64,000 bases of DNA from the NCBI RefSeq assembly GCF_900129785.1, contig NZ_FSRC01000002.1, forward strand, positions 62,001 through 126,000. The letters are read 5' to 3'. The position numbers and the translations under genes were made by a program. This document shows, piece after piece, positions 45,369 through 54,708 of this stretch. Each line of letters starts with the position of its first letter. The stretch's first letter is position 1. The notes under the pieces are model-generated. The model ran no database searches. It saw only the letters and a list, made by a program, of their open reading frames with translations, and was not told the DNA's origin. Source of the DNA: Algoriphagus halophilus. GTDB taxonomy: Bacteria > Bacteroidota > Bacteroidia > Cytophagales > Cyclobacteriaceae.

Positions 45369-45995
45369 GTGAATATCCCTTCCAAATTAATTGAAGATGC
45401 TGTCACAGAAATTTCCAGATTACCTGGAATAGGGAAAAAGACAGCATTACGATTGGCCCTACATTTATTAAAACAAAATGAGGTTCATACTGAAGCCCTG
45501 ACGCTCGCTTTAACAAGAATGAGGCAGGAAGTTCAGTATTGTAAAAAATGTCATAACATCTCAGACGGAGAAATCTGCCAGATATGTGCCAGCATGCGCA
45601 GAGACAAAACAGTTATCTGTGTAGTAGAAGATATTAGAGATGTTTTAGCGATAGAAAACACCAACCAGTATCAAGGAACCTATCACGTTTTAGGAGGAGT
45701 CATTTCTCCAATTCAAGGAATTGGTCCTGAAGAGTTGACTATTGAATCTCTATTGGAACGAGTTTCTTTATCTCAAGAAGACGAGGAAGAACCCATCCAG
45801 GAAATCATTTTAGCACTTAGCGCTACTATGGAAGGGGATACTACCTCCTTTTATTTGGCCAAAAGACTAAAAGAAAAAGGGATTAAAGTAAGTACCATCG
45901 CAAGAGGGATCCCTGTTGGGGGTGAACTCGAATATACCGATGAAGTAACCTTAGGAAGAAGTATTATGACCAGAATTAATTACTCGACCGAGTAA
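45369..45995 (+). CDS. recR: Recombination protein RecR
   Basis: A 208-residue DNA gap-repair protein acting with RecO/RecF to load RecA. It starts at GTG. The N-terminal helix-hairpin-helix is [19 protein letters not shown], the zinc site [16 protein letters not shown] (four Cys), and a Toprim domain follows ([36 protein letters not shown]). The length is standard. It probably shares a transcript with clpS. Confidence 0.95.
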   Translation: MNIPSKLIEDAVTEISRLPGIGKKTALRLALHLLKQNEVHTEALTLALTRMRQEVQYCKKCHNISDGEICQICASMRRDKTVICVVEDIRDVLAIENTNQYQGTYHVLGGVISPIQGIGPEELTIESLLERVSLSQEDEEEPIQEIILALSATMEGDTTSFYLAKRLKEKGIKVSTIARGIPVGGELEYTDEVTLGRSIMTRINYSTE

Positions 45996-46003
45996 TTATT
46001 TAT

Positions 46004-46033
46004 TTGTTCAGTAAAAAGCCCTTTCTATATTTG
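46004..46033 (+). promoter_or_regulatory. Promoter of tRNA-Ala transcript, TTG-N19-TATATTTG
   Basis: TTG 46004-46006 and TATATTTG 46026-46033 with 19 bases between, an exact consensus. The predicted start (about 46037) lies just before the broken tRNA copy at 46044, so the copy forms the 5' leader of the tRNA-Ala precursor. Confidence 0.8.
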
Positions 46034-46043
46034 CAAACCTTTT

Positions 46044-46091
46044 GGGGGATTAGCTCATCCCGATAGCCATCGAGGAGGCTAGAGCGCTACA
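46044..46091 (+). pseudogene. Partial tRNA-Ala duplicate (5' half) with hairpin inserted in D-loop region
   Basis: Bases 46044-46057 repeat the first 14 bases of the tRNA-Ala at 46095, and 46077-46091 repeat its D-loop end, D stem and the start of the anticodon stem. Between them the three bases GTT of the intact gene are replaced by 19 bases, TCCCGATAGCCATCGAGGA, which fold into a 7-bp hairpin with one bulged A. The copy stops before the anticodon loop and runs into the intact gene, so it cannot make a tRNA. Confidence 0.75.
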
Positions 46092-46094
46092 TTT

Positions 46095-46168
46095 GGGGGA
46101 TTAGCTCAGTTGGCTAGAGCGCTACACTGGCAGTGTAGAGGCCACCGGTTCGAATCCGGTATTCTCCA
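46095..46168 (+). tRNA. tRNA-Ala (anticodon GGC)
   Basis: Complete cloverleaf: acceptor GGGGGAT/ATTCTCC including the alanine identity pair G3:T70, D stem GCTC/GAGC, anticodon stem CTACA/TGTAG with loop CTGGCAG (anticodon 46129-46131) and T stem ACCGG/CCGGT with TTCGAAT. Discriminator base A46168; CCA is not encoded. It is read from a consensus promoter but after a broken duplicate of its own 5' half. Confidence 0.95.
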
Positions 46169-46173
46169 CTTTC

Positions 46174-46203
46174 AAAGCTTCACAGAATTGTGAGGCTTTT
46201 TTG
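46174..46203 (+). terminator. Terminator after tRNA-Ala
   Basis: AAAGCTTCACA / TGTGAGGCTTT (46174-46184, 46189-46199) with a GAAT loop, one G-T pair and a following T-run. Confidence 0.85.
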
Positions 46204-46354
46204 TTTCAATCTCTTTTTATCAAACCTAGGACATCGATTTGCCATGATGAGTTGTCCAAATAAATTTTATTTTTCCCCTCTTTAAAATTTATACATTTCG
46301 AAAGTAGCTATTCCACTGCTTCACACGTAGTTAGTTTAAGCATCGAAAAATCCT

Positions 46355-46780
46355 GTGAAAAATCATTTCTTTCTATCCACCTGTTTCCTATTCATTTTTA
46401 CTTCCTGTCAAAGTGAATCTCCTTGTGAGACCTTTCAATTAGGCAAACCAGTAAACATTGCCTTCCATGAAACCATTAGTTTTTGCGAGGCTCCTATTTC
46501 TATCACCTTCTCAAAAATCATAGAGGACTCCCGTTGTCCTGAAAATGTAGTGTGTATTTGGCAGGGTCTTGCTGAATTGGAAGTGCTTATTGAGGTAGAC
46601 GGAAATGAAGAAGCTTATTTATTAAGTACTTATCCAACTTTTAGAAATATACCTTCTGAAGTGCAAGTGGATGCCTATCGCTTCTCTTTAAAAGACGTCA
46701 GCCCTTACCCCAACACGACTAAGTCCTACCAAGAAAAAGACTATAACATCCAACTGCATGTTGAAAAGGTAAATGAGTAA
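46355..46780 (+). CDS. Lipoprotein of unknown function with DSRCP...C motif
   Basis: A 141-residue protein starting at GTG 46355. The signal peptide ends in a lipobox-like FTSC (Cys about 18). The mature part contains DSRCPENVVCIWQGLAELEV, a pattern I recall from a widespread family of uncharacterised Bacteroidota lipoproteins (DSRCP..VxCVWxG). Four cysteines may form disulfides. It is followed by two more small unknown genes on the same strand. Confidence 0.75.
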   Translation: MKNHFFLSTCFLFIFTSCQSESPCETFQLGKPVNIAFHETISFCEAPISITFSKIIEDSRCPENVVCIWQGLAELEVLIEVDGNEEAYLLSTYPTFRNIPSEVQVDAYRFSLKDVSPYPNTTKSYQEKDYNIQLHVEKVNE

Positions 46781-46806
46781 TTGTATCTTGCTCTAAATCT
46801 TTTCTC

Positions 46807-47241
46807 ATGAAAAAATCAATTTTCACGCTTTTTTCGATTTTAGCATGTTCTTGGCTATTTCTTTCATCTTGTTCTTGCAACCCTGAAAACATTGCAAAAC
46901 TTGCCTTCAAAGGAATGGAAAGTATGATGGGGGAAGGATTTATGCCCTCAGAAGAAATACGTGCAATTGGGGATTTTAAAGGAATGAGTGTAGCACTCAA
47001 TAGTTCGACTGTCGATGATCATACCGAATCCACAATTTTTTTAAAACTGGAAAATGGAGATCCTGTGAAACTTGGCAATCAACCCGAAGTCCTTGCCAGA
47101 AACTGTGCAGAAATCTATCTGCGAGATTTTGAAAACTCTGAAAATTATCGACAGATTACAGTACAGTTTATTCAGACGGACCCAAACAATCCTGAGAATA
47201 TTGCGATGCAAGAATATACTTTCGATACCAAAGACTTTTAA
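46807..47241 (+). CDS. Small lipoprotein of unknown function
   Basis: A 144-residue protein with a lipoprotein signal (lipobox LSSC, Cys about 22). The mature domain begins with an amphipathic helix rich in Met/Gly/Phe and ends in alternating strands (YRQITVQFIQT, MQEYTFDTKDF). No family is recognised. It lies 26 bases after the preceding lipoprotein gene and 17 bases before the next gene. Confidence 0.65.
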   Translation: MKKSIFTLFSILACSWLFLSSCSCNPENIAKLAFKGMESMMGEGFMPSEEIRAIGDFKGMSVALNSSTVDDHTESTIFLKLENGDPVKLGNQPEVLARNCAEIYLRDFENSENYRQITVQFIQTDPNNPENIAMQEYTFDTKDF

Positions 47242-47258
47242 TCTAACCTACTAATCTT

Positions 47259-47531
47259 ATGGAAATGCCACCTGAGTTCAAAAAGCCAAAAACCACACTT
47301 GGAGACTGGATCATCTCAGTGATCATTAAAAGGCTTCCATTAATTGGGTTCATCATGTTAATTGTATGGGCTGTGGATAGTAACACGGATCCTGACAAAG
47401 CAAATTGGGCGAAAGCCGAACTTATTGTGAAACTTGTTATTTTCGCTGCTGTCATGATTGTCATCGCTATTATTGGTTTTGGAGTATTCACCAATTTTGC
47501 CGATGAAATAGACTGGTCCGAATTCGATTAA
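47259..47531 (+). CDS. Small two-helix membrane protein, function unknown
   Basis: A 90-residue protein with two hydrophobic helices (about 25-45 and 55-78), a Pro/Lys-rich N-terminus and an acidic C-terminus (FADEIDWSEFD). It may be co-transcribed with the two upstream lipoprotein genes. Nothing in the sequence indicates a function. Confidence 0.6.
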   Translation: MEMPPEFKKPKTTLGDWIISVIIKRLPLIGFIMLIVWAVDSNTDPDKANWAKAELIVKLVIFAAVMIVIAIIGFGVFTNFADEIDWSEFD

Positions 47532-47620
47532 CGAAATCCAGCATGTGATTGAAAATTAACCTGACCAAATGGTTTGGTTTGTTAGATTCCATGTGACCTT
47601 TCAAAACCGTGCAAAGCCAC

Positions 47621-48430
47621 ATGAAAATAAAAGCCTTTTGTTCTGACGTAGATGGAACTTTACTCAATTCAGAACGTGACTTATCTCAACGCCTAAAAGC
47701 GATAGTAAGTAAATTTCACCCGGATTTCCCCGTCATTCTTGCAAGTTCAAGAATGCCCAATGCCATGCGTCACTTAGTGAGAGACCTTGGAAAGTCTGAC
47801 CAACCCTTGGTTAGTTATAATGGTGGTTATGTTTTGAGTGCACAAGGTGAAATCCTGGATTCTGTTTCAATTCCTTTAGCTCTGGTAAGTAAGATCTTGG
47901 AATTGACCAAAAACACCAATATCCATGTCAGCCTATACCAAGGGGAAGATTGGTATGAAGAGAAAGATGATTATTGGTCTCAACGAGAAATCAGGAATAC
48001 CAAAACCAATTGCATTTGGTTACCTACTCAAGAGGTCCTTGAACTCTGGGCGAAAGACAATTCAGGAGCTCATAAAGTAATGTGCATGGGGGATTCCCAG
48101 GAAATTTCATGGCTTTTCGGAGAACTCCATTTCGAGAATTCGGAAGATCTTCATTTGTATCGGTCTAATGACAATTATCTGGAAATAGCCCCCAAAGCAA
48201 TTTCAAAGGCCACTGGATTGAAAAAAATCCTGGAACACTCATTCGATTTTGGAATGGAATCGGTCATTGCTTTTGGGGATAATTACAATGACATTGACCT
48301 GTTACAATCCGTAGGCTATGGTGTAGCGGTAGCCAATGCCCGCCCTGAAGTAAAAGCGGTTGCAAAGGAAATCACCCTACATAATAAAGAGGATGGAGTT
48401 GCAGCCACTTTGGAAAAACTGTTCTTATAA
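47621..48430 (+). CDS. Cof-type HAD-IIB family hydrolase
   Basis: A 269-residue haloacid-dehalogenase-type phosphatase. Start ATG 47621 places the nucleophile motif SDVDGTLLNSERDLS at the N-terminus; a GTG four codons upstream is less likely. Motif II is ASSRMPNAM, the cap is type IIB, and motif IV GDNYNDIDLLQ with GYGVAVANARPEVK completes the active site. Members dephosphorylate sugar phosphates or flavin intermediates; the substrate is unknown. It converges with the DUF2461 gene with a 6-base overlap. Confidence 0.9.
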   Translation: MKIKAFCSDVDGTLLNSERDLSQRLKAIVSKFHPDFPVILASSRMPNAMRHLVRDLGKSDQPLVSYNGGYVLSAQGEILDSVSIPLALVSKILELTKNTNIHVSLYQGEDWYEEKDDYWSQREIRNTKTNCIWLPTQEVLELWAKDNSGAHKVMCMGDSQEISWLFGELHFENSEDLHLYRSNDNYLEIAPKAISKATGLKKILEHSFDFGMESVIAFGDNYNDIDLLQSVGYGVAVANARPEVKAVAKEITLHNKEDGVAATLEKLFL

Positions 48431-49102
48431 TAACCCAGAACCATCTTCCACTTCTTCCACTGCTTTGGAAAGAAATTCCTGAAACGGCCTCATGGTATTA
48501 AAAGCCTCCAAAGCACGTTTAATAAATTGACCATTTTTTATTTCCTGGTCTTTCAAGGGAGTCGTCACCGTAAAGCTTTTCAGTTTTAGATACTCGATGA
48601 ATTCATGCCCCGCATCATAATCGCGTGGGCTGGTTTTTAACTTCTCTCCCTGAATCTCTCCAAATGCTTTCTTAAACGAAGCCTCATTTTCGATCCTGCT
48701 AAGTTCAGCTCCCGAATAATCAATTTCCTTGCGAATTTTTTTCAAGGTTTCCCCCATAGGCATATATATCCCCCCTCCTAAAAATGATTGTCCAGGCTGG
48801 ATATGCAGATAATATCCCGGTCCTTCAGACTTTTTCCCCTTAGGTGAAAAATAGGCTGCAAAATTGATTTTATAAGGGTCTTTATTCGCAGAAAAACGCA
48901 CATCTCGATTTTGCCTAAACACGCAATCTTTGGGTTTAAATGCTTCAAAAGCAGGCTCCCATTCTGCCAATCCTTTTAGAATTACAGCCACATCTTCTAA
49001 AAACTCCTCCTTGCATTCCAAATACTGCTTTTTGTGAGTATCCATCCACTCTTTTGAGTTGTTTTGAGCAAGTTCTGATAAGAATTCTAAATAAAGTCGC
49101 AT
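48425..49102 (-). CDS. DUF2461 domain-containing protein
   Basis: A 225-residue protein from ATG 49102 (a TTG three codons upstream is less likely). Conserved DUF2461 blocks are NNSKEWMDTHKKQY, VFRQNRDVRFSANKDPYK, NFAAYFSP and GYYLHIQPGQSFLGGGIY. The function of this family is not known. No partner gene indicates a pathway. Confidence 0.85.
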   Translation of the reverse strand: MRLYLEFLSELAQNNSKEWMDTHKKQYLECKEEFLEDVAVILKGLAEWEPAFEAFKPKDCVFRQNRDVRFSANKDPYKINFAAYFSPKGKKSEGPGYYLHIQPGQSFLGGGIYMPMGETLKKIRKEIDYSGAELSRIENEASFKKAFGEIQGEKLKTSPRDYDAGHEFIEYLKLKSFTVTTPLKDQEIKNGQFIKRALEAFNTMRPFQEFLSKAVEEVEDGSGLL

Positions 49103-49152
49103 AGCTTTCAAAAGTTTTATTGGTTTATTAACCGAGACAAAGAATTTTTGGT

Positions 49153-50448
49153 TTAGATAAAATCTACCAACCCTTCCAACTTCATTCCTCTACTCCCTTT
49201 GATGAGGATCAGATAATCTTCCAGCTGGCTATCCTGAAGCCAGTTTCTGAAAGAAAATGGATCTGGAAAGTACAATGCTTTTGGCGCTTTTGTCAAAGCC
49301 GACACGATCATTTTCCCAGTAAAACACACTTTATCTATCTGATATTCACTTACGATTTCGCCGAGCTTTGCATGCTCTGCTTCAGAATGATCTCCCAACT
49401 CATACATATCCCCCAAAATGATCATTTTGTGCTTTCTACCCGTCATTTTACCAAAGGTACGGATAGCTACTTCCATACTGGAAGGGTTCGCATTGTAGGC
49501 ATCTAGAATAATTAAATTACTACGTTTCTCGATCAATTGAGATCGCATATTAGATGGTTTATAAGCCACCACCGCTTCCACCGCCTGATCCATAGGTACT
49601 TCAAAAAACTTTCCTACCGTTAGCGCTGTGGCAATGTTTCCAAAATTATATGCTCCGATCAAAGAGCTCAAATACTCCTCATTTCCTCCTTCTACGGTGA
49701 ATTTCACAAACGGATTAGCCTCTACAAATCCTACCTCACAAAAATCCCCCTTTGCTGGGTATAGTACAGGATGATCGAATCGTTTTGCCATATTGGATAA
49801 AATCGGATCCTGAGAATTGATAAAAACTGTTCCTCTATTTACTCTCAAATGCTGAAACAATTCCGTTTTCGTTTTCAATACTCCTTCAGGTCCACCCATT
49901 CCTTCCAAATGTGCCTTCCCTATGTTTGTGATAAAGCCATGAGTAGGTTTGGCAATATCGCAAAGCTCTTCTATATCCCCTTGCTTGTTGGCACCCATTT
50001 CCACGATGGCAATTTCAGCATCTTCTGGAATGGACAGTAACGTCAAAGGAACCCCGATATGGTTGTTTAGATTGCCCAACGTGGCTACCGTCTTGTACTT
50101 GGTTTTCAAGACTGCATTCAACAACTCTTTAGAAGTGGTCTTTCCATTCGAACCAGTCAAACCAATTATTGGGATTGTCAGTTGCTTTCGATGATAATTC
50201 GCAAGATCCTGAAGCATTTTCAAAGCATCCTTTGCCAGAAAGTAACGCTCATCATCCTCTACAAAATGGGCTGGATCGTCTATCACCACTAACGAAGCAC
50301 CCATTTCCAGGGCTTTAGGAGCAAACTCGTTAGCATTGAAATTCGGGCCTTTTAATGCGAAAAACACATTTCCGGGTTCGATTTTCCGGGTATCGGTACT
50401 GACTCCTGTACTTTTCTTGAATAGCTGGTAAAGGATAGAAAGATTCAT
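49153..50448 (-). CDS. murF: UDP-N-acetylmuramoyl-tripeptide--D-alanyl-D-alanine ligase
   Basis: Adds D-Ala-D-Ala to the peptidoglycan precursor in the cytoplasm. It has 431 residues, normal for MurF. The N-terminal domain contains STDTRKIEPGNVFFALKG, the central ATPase P-loop GLTGSNGKTTSKELL, and the C-terminal region LDAYNANPSSMEVAIR, all typical of MurF. It stands apart from any mur/ddl cluster in this window. Confidence 0.95.
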   Translation of the reverse strand: MNLSILYQLFKKSTGVSTDTRKIEPGNVFFALKGPNFNANEFAPKALEMGASLVVIDDPAHFVEDDERYFLAKDALKMLQDLANYHRKQLTIPIIGLTGSNGKTTSKELLNAVLKTKYKTVATLGNLNNHIGVPLTLLSIPEDAEIAIVEMGANKQGDIEELCDIAKPTHGFITNIGKAHLEGMGGPEGVLKTKTELFQHLRVNRGTVFINSQDPILSNMAKRFDHPVLYPAKGDFCEVGFVEANPFVKFTVEGGNEEYLSSLIGAYNFGNIATALTVGKFFEVPMDQAVEAVVAYKPSNMRSQLIEKRSNLIILDAYNANPSSMEVAIRTFGKMTGRKHKMIILGDMYELGDHSEAEHAKLGEIVSEYQIDKVCFTGKMIVSALTKAPKALYFPDPFSFRNWLQDSQLEDYLILIKGSRGMKLEGLVDFI

Positions 50449-50492
50449 TTTAAAGGAATTTTACTCCCAAAATAAACGAATCATTCACATCT

Positions 50493-50520
50493 TTGAGGTG
50501 ATACATCCGTATTAATTTTA
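50493..50520 (+). promoter_or_regulatory. Possible promoter, TTG-N17-TAATTTTA
   Basis: TTG 50493-50495 and TAATTTTA 50513-50520, 17 bases apart, upstream of the T9SS protein gene. The last -7 base deviates from consensus. Confidence 0.4.
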
Positions 50521-50537
50521 GATTTCTTTGATTCACG

Positions 50538-52625
50538 ATGCGAAAACCTATATTCTGTCTATTTCTACTTTTCACCTTTCGTATTCATGCCCAAGAAATT
50601 TATTCCTTTGATTATTCTCTGACGGTCAACCAGTCTGGAACCACTTTGAGTTCACCATTTTCAGGAGGAATTAATTCAGCACAGATTCAAACCATTGACT
50701 TGGATGGAGATGAGATAGAAGAATGGGTGATCTGGGACATCAATTCCCGTCAACTTCAGGTATACAAGAAATCTGGAGACACTTTTACTCACCTTCCCGA
50801 ACTCAGCTATTTCTTTCCATCGGATATTGCAGGATTTCTGATTTTGGCCGATTTTGATTTCGACGGCAAGAAAGACCTTTTCACCTCCACTCCGCTAGGT
50901 ATAAAAGCCTATAAAAACACTTCGATAGGGAGTACTATTTTTTGGGAAGTAGCTCAAAATTTCTTGAAAATTGATAATTCTGGAAATATCCAGGCGAACA
51001 ATTTGGACACTCCACTCATTCAGGATTTGGATGGGGATGGGGATTTAGATTTGGTCATTTTCAATTTTGCATCAGGGGACTACCTGGAGTTTTATGAAAA
51101 CACCAGTATGGATCGAAAAGGGAGTCCTGATATTGATGGATTTGCATTTCCTGAAACCCACTGGGGCAATTTTGAATTTTGTGGTTGCGGGGATATAGCT
51201 TTTGGTGCGACTTGTTCTGGAATAGATTTGCGAACCCTTTCTGATGAAAATGATAGAATTCAGCACGCAGGAGGACATTCTATTCTTTATAGGGATTTTG
51301 ATGGGGATGGTGTTTCCGATTTAGTGTTGGGTAGAGATGAATGTAGTACCCTCTACTTTCTACCCAATCAGGGAGATGAAGAAAATGCACTTTTCTCCAA
51401 TTTCACCAATGAACTCTCTACCTATGGAAGGCTGCCTGAATTCCCTATTTTTCATGCTGCTCAAGAAATTAATGAGGAGTTGATCATTAGTCTAAACACC
51501 AATGAATCGGCTATAAATTATGGGATTGACTTCCAGCAATCCCTTATAAAATTGGATAGGAACGGGCAAGAAATGGATGGATTTCTTCAAGATCAAATGA
51601 TTGATTTGGGAGAAAACAGTAGACCCATCTATATCGGAAATAAAAACGCAGGTTCCATCTTCGCCTTGTCCAATCAATTGATCAATGGACAAATCATCAG
51701 TAAACAATCCATTTTTGAATTAGACGAGGGCAGTTTCCAAAAACTAGATGTATTAAACACCCCATTGGATGAATTGGAGCTGATCGATGCCCAAAACATC
51801 CTGTTTAATGATATAGATGGAGTTCATCATAACTTGGTTTCTGGGATCAGATATATCAATGGAATTCCCTCCCAATCAATCTATGAACTAAACGAAGACC
51901 AAAGCCAATTTTTACCAACCGAATGGGAAGGCTATCAGCCAAATCGTGGGGATTATTTACAATTCTTCCACTTTGAGGAACGGGATTATCTTTTAGTAGC
52001 TGCCCAAAATGGCAGTTTGGATCTCTACCAAATGGATTTTTCAAAAAAAACGTCCATGCTCGTGGAGGATGATTTTTTAGGTTTTGAAGACAATCCTGCT
52101 AATAGAAATTTGACCATTGCAGTGGATGGGAAGACTTTACCAGACCTGTATGCAGTAGATCAAAACGGCCTGCTGATAAAGATCACCAACTTTATGAACT
52201 CTGCCGCAAGGACTGATATTCAAATTAAAATCTCTGAAGAAAACCATCCTACCAGATTAGGCAGAAATACTTGGATTGCCTTGGTAAGGCCTATTTTTGA
52301 AGGAAATCCCGATTTGATTTTAGGAACCCGTGCAGGAGGTCTCATCTATCTAAAGGCAGAAGAAAGCCCTACCCCTCCTAACGAAAATGAATTCCAGATC
52401 AGATTTTTCCCTAATCCGAGCGAAGGGCCAATTAAAATCCTATCCAATTTACCTGCAAAAGGAAGGTTGGTGAATGCTTTAGGGCAAGTACTTTTAGAAA
52501 ATATTGAGATTAAATCCAATCAAGAGCTGGAAATTCAAGGTAGTTTCTTGACGCCAGGCTTGTACATTTTACAATTAGAAGTGGATGGAAAATTCACTAC
52601 TTCCAGAAAAATCTGGATGAAGTAA
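50538..52625 (+). CDS. FG-GAP/VCBS repeat surface protein with T9SS type A sorting domain
   Basis: A 695-residue secreted protein. A signal peptide (MRKPIFCLFLLFTFRIHAQ) is followed by FG-GAP-type Ca2+-binding repeats with DxDxDG motifs: DLDGDEIEEW, DFDFDGKKDL, DLDGDGDLDLVIF and DFDGDGVSDLVLG. The C-terminal 80 residues (FFPNPSEGPIKIL to SRKIWMK) are a type A sorting domain for the type IX secretion system. The protein is therefore probably exported across the outer membrane and attached to the surface or released. Ligand unknown. Confidence 0.9.
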   Translation: MRKPIFCLFLLFTFRIHAQEIYSFDYSLTVNQSGTTLSSPFSGGINSAQIQTIDLDGDEIEEWVIWDINSRQLQVYKKSGDTFTHLPELSYFFPSDIAGFLILADFDFDGKKDLFTSTPLGIKAYKNTSIGSTIFWEVAQNFLKIDNSGNIQANNLDTPLIQDLDGDGDLDLVIFNFASGDYLEFYENTSMDRKGSPDIDGFAFPETHWGNFEFCGCGDIAFGATCSGIDLRTLSDENDRIQHAGGHSILYRDFDGDGVSDLVLGRDECSTLYFLPNQGDEENALFSNFTNELSTYGRLPEFPIFHAAQEINEELIISLNTNESAINYGIDFQQSLIKLDRNGQEMDGFLQDQMIDLGENSRPIYIGNKNAGSIFALSNQLINGQIISKQSIFELDEGSFQKLDVLNTPLDELELIDAQNILFNDIDGVHHNLVSGIRYINGIPSQSIYELNEDQSQFLPTEWEGYQPNRGDYLQFFHFEERDYLLVAAQNGSLDLYQMDFSKKTSMLVEDDFLGFEDNPANRNLTIAVDGKTLPDLYAVDQNGLLIKITNFMNSAARTDIQIKISEENHPTRLGRNTWIALVRPIFEGNPDLILGTRAGGLIYLKAEESPTPPNENEFQIRFFPNPSEGPIKILSNLPAKGRLVNALGQVLLENIEIKSNQELEIQGSFLTPGLYILQLEVDGKFTTSRKIWMK

Positions 52626-52681
52626 TCCCTTTGGGTTTCGGTACAAAAAGAGTAGCTTCAGTCCATTAAACCCACCACCTT

Positions 52682-54379
52682 ATGAAACATATTGCTTTTT
52701 TCATCCTTTTAGGGATCCTAATTCAAAGTTGTTCCAAAAAAGAATCAGCAGATTTGATCCTTACCAATGGAAAGATTTATACGGTAGATGAAGCTAATCC
52801 CATCGTGGAGGCAGTTGCCGTAAAGGATGGTAAAATTCTAGCTTTGGGAAGTAGCAGTGAAATGGCTGATTATATTTCCGAAGCAACTCAACTTGTTGAT
52901 TTGACAGGTAGGACCATGACTCCAGGGTTCATAGAATCCCATGCCCATCTGATGGGAATTGGATACAACAAACTGGAACTGGACCTTATGTATGTACAAT
53001 CCTATGATGAATTGGTTGATAAAGTAGCGGAAGCAGTTTCTAAAGCCCAACCTGGAGAATGGATCACAGGACGTGGATGGCATCAGGATAAATGGCTGGA
53101 AAAACCTGATAAAATGGTAAAAGGATTCCAAACTAACGATTTGTTGAATCAAGTATCCCCTAACAACCCCGTATTCTTAAGACATGCTTCAGGCCATGCG
53201 ACTTTTGCTAATGCAAAAGCATTGGAATTGGCGGGCATCAATAACTTGAAAGGAGAAAGACCAGGAGAAGTAGAAGGAGGAGAAATTATTTTAGATGAAC
53301 TAGGAAACCCTACTGGAGTTTTGACCGAAAGGGCTTCCTCTTTGGTAGGAAACCTAGTACCGGCAGAAACACCAGAGCGCGCTGAACAAGCCTTAACATT
53401 GGCTCTTCAGGAACTGGCAGAAAAAGGAATTACCAGTTTTCATGATGCCGGGAGTGGACAATCTACGATTGACCTGATTGAAAAATTCAAGAAAGAAGGA
53501 AAATTAACAGCCAGAATGTATGTGATGCTGGCGGGAAGCGATCCAGAATTATTGGAAAACTGGTATAAACAAGGCCCTAGGATTGATAGTTCAGACCACT
53601 TGTTATCTGTAAGATCCATCAAACTATTCTGTGATGGCGCATTGGGATCCAGAGGCGCTTGGTTGTTAGAAGAATATTCAGATCGCCCTGGGCATTTTGG
53701 CCATGAAACGCTCCCTATGGAAGCGGTAGGACAAGTTTCAGAAAAAGCGATCCCAGCAGGCTTTCAGGTTAATTCACATGCTATTGGAGATCGTGCCAAT
53801 CGAGAAGTCCTCGACCAATACGAAGGAGCCTTTGGGAAATTCCCCGATAAAAATGACCTACGATTTAGAATTGAACATGCTCAGCATATCGATCCGGAAG
53901 ACATATCACGTTTTGGTGAAATGGGTGTCATAGCTGCCATGCAAGCGATTCACTTGAGTTCGGACAGACCTTGGGCAATCGACCGCTTGGGAGAAAAACG
54001 AATTGTGGATGGCGCATATGTTTGGCAGAAACTTCTTCAAACAGGGGCGGTAGTCACCAATGGTACCGATGCTCCAGTAGAGCCTTTAGACCCAATCCCT
54101 TCTTTTTATGCCTCAGTTACCCGAAAAACACTTGCAGGAACACCTGATGGAGGATATGAAGCCAGTCAAAAACTTTCTCGGGAAGAAGCCTTAAAAGCCT
54201 ATACTTTATCTGGAGCTTATGCAGAATTCGAAGAGGGCTTCAAAGGCTCTATTGAGGTGGGCAAAGCTGCTGATTTTACAGTTTTTGATCAAAATATCAT
54301 GGAAATTCCTGAGGATGAGATTCTAAAAGCAAAAGTCATGATGACTGTAGTCGGAGGAAAAATAGTTTATCAGAAATAA
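52682..54379 (+). CDS. Amidohydrolase family 3 lipoprotein (YtcJ-like)
   Basis: A 565-residue amidohydrolase-superfamily protein with a lipoprotein signal (lipobox IQSC) and lysines right after the Cys. The metal motif ESHAHLMGIG (HxH), LRHASGHATFANAKALELAG, DGALGSRGAWL, FRIEHAQHI and NGTDAPVEPLDP are the family blocks. Members hydrolyse N-acyl or amide bonds; the natural substrate is unknown. Membrane anchoring suggests a role in scavenging. Confidence 0.88.
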   Translation: MKHIAFFILLGILIQSCSKKESADLILTNGKIYTVDEANPIVEAVAVKDGKILALGSSSEMADYISEATQLVDLTGRTMTPGFIESHAHLMGIGYNKLELDLMYVQSYDELVDKVAEAVSKAQPGEWITGRGWHQDKWLEKPDKMVKGFQTNDLLNQVSPNNPVFLRHASGHATFANAKALELAGINNLKGERPGEVEGGEIILDELGNPTGVLTERASSLVGNLVPAETPERAEQALTLALQELAEKGITSFHDAGSGQSTIDLIEKFKKEGKLTARMYVMLAGSDPELLENWYKQGPRIDSSDHLLSVRSIKLFCDGALGSRGAWLLEEYSDRPGHFGHETLPMEAVGQVSEKAIPAGFQVNSHAIGDRANREVLDQYEGAFGKFPDKNDLRFRIEHAQHIDPEDISRFGEMGVIAAMQAIHLSSDRPWAIDRLGEKRIVDGAYVWQKLLQTGAVVTNGTDAPVEPLDPIPSFYASVTRKTLAGTPDGGYEASQKLSREEALKAYTLSGAYAEFEEGFKGSIEVGKAADFTVFDQNIMEIPEDEILKAKVMMTVVGGKIVYQK

Positions 54380-54420
54380 GAATGATGAAATCGTAAGTCT
54401 GAAAATTTCGACTAAATCTT

Positions 54421-54450
54421 AAACCTGCTTGTTACGAGGCAGGTTTTTTT
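54421..54450 (+). terminator. Terminator after amidohydrolase gene
   Basis: AAACCTGC / GCAGGTTT (54421-54428, 54439-54446) with a 10-base loop and a T-run. Confidence 0.85.
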
Positions 54451-54708
54451 GTCAAAAATTTTGGTCTCCCAACGTAATAGACATCAAACCCTCTAGCCAA
54501 CCAGACCTATTGGAAGAAAAAACTAACAATTAAAACTAACAAGTCACACAACTAAAACAATATTTATGTCTTTAGGATTGAAATCCCCTTTTCTTCATTT
54601 AACCATTTTAAATCCAAAAAAAACTTAAGAACTGCCTCCCATCTGCTGGCAACCTCATTACTTCCCATTTTTTTCCTATTTTAACTGCTTAAATATAAAT
54701 CCAATCCC
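54451..54708. other. Intergenic region before S9 peptidase, no gene seen
   Basis: About 260 AT-rich bases with stop codons in all frames. No exact TAnnTTTG box was found; TATTTTAA near 54675 is the nearest. The promoter of the S9 peptidase gene is presumably here but cannot be placed with confidence. Confidence 0.5.
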
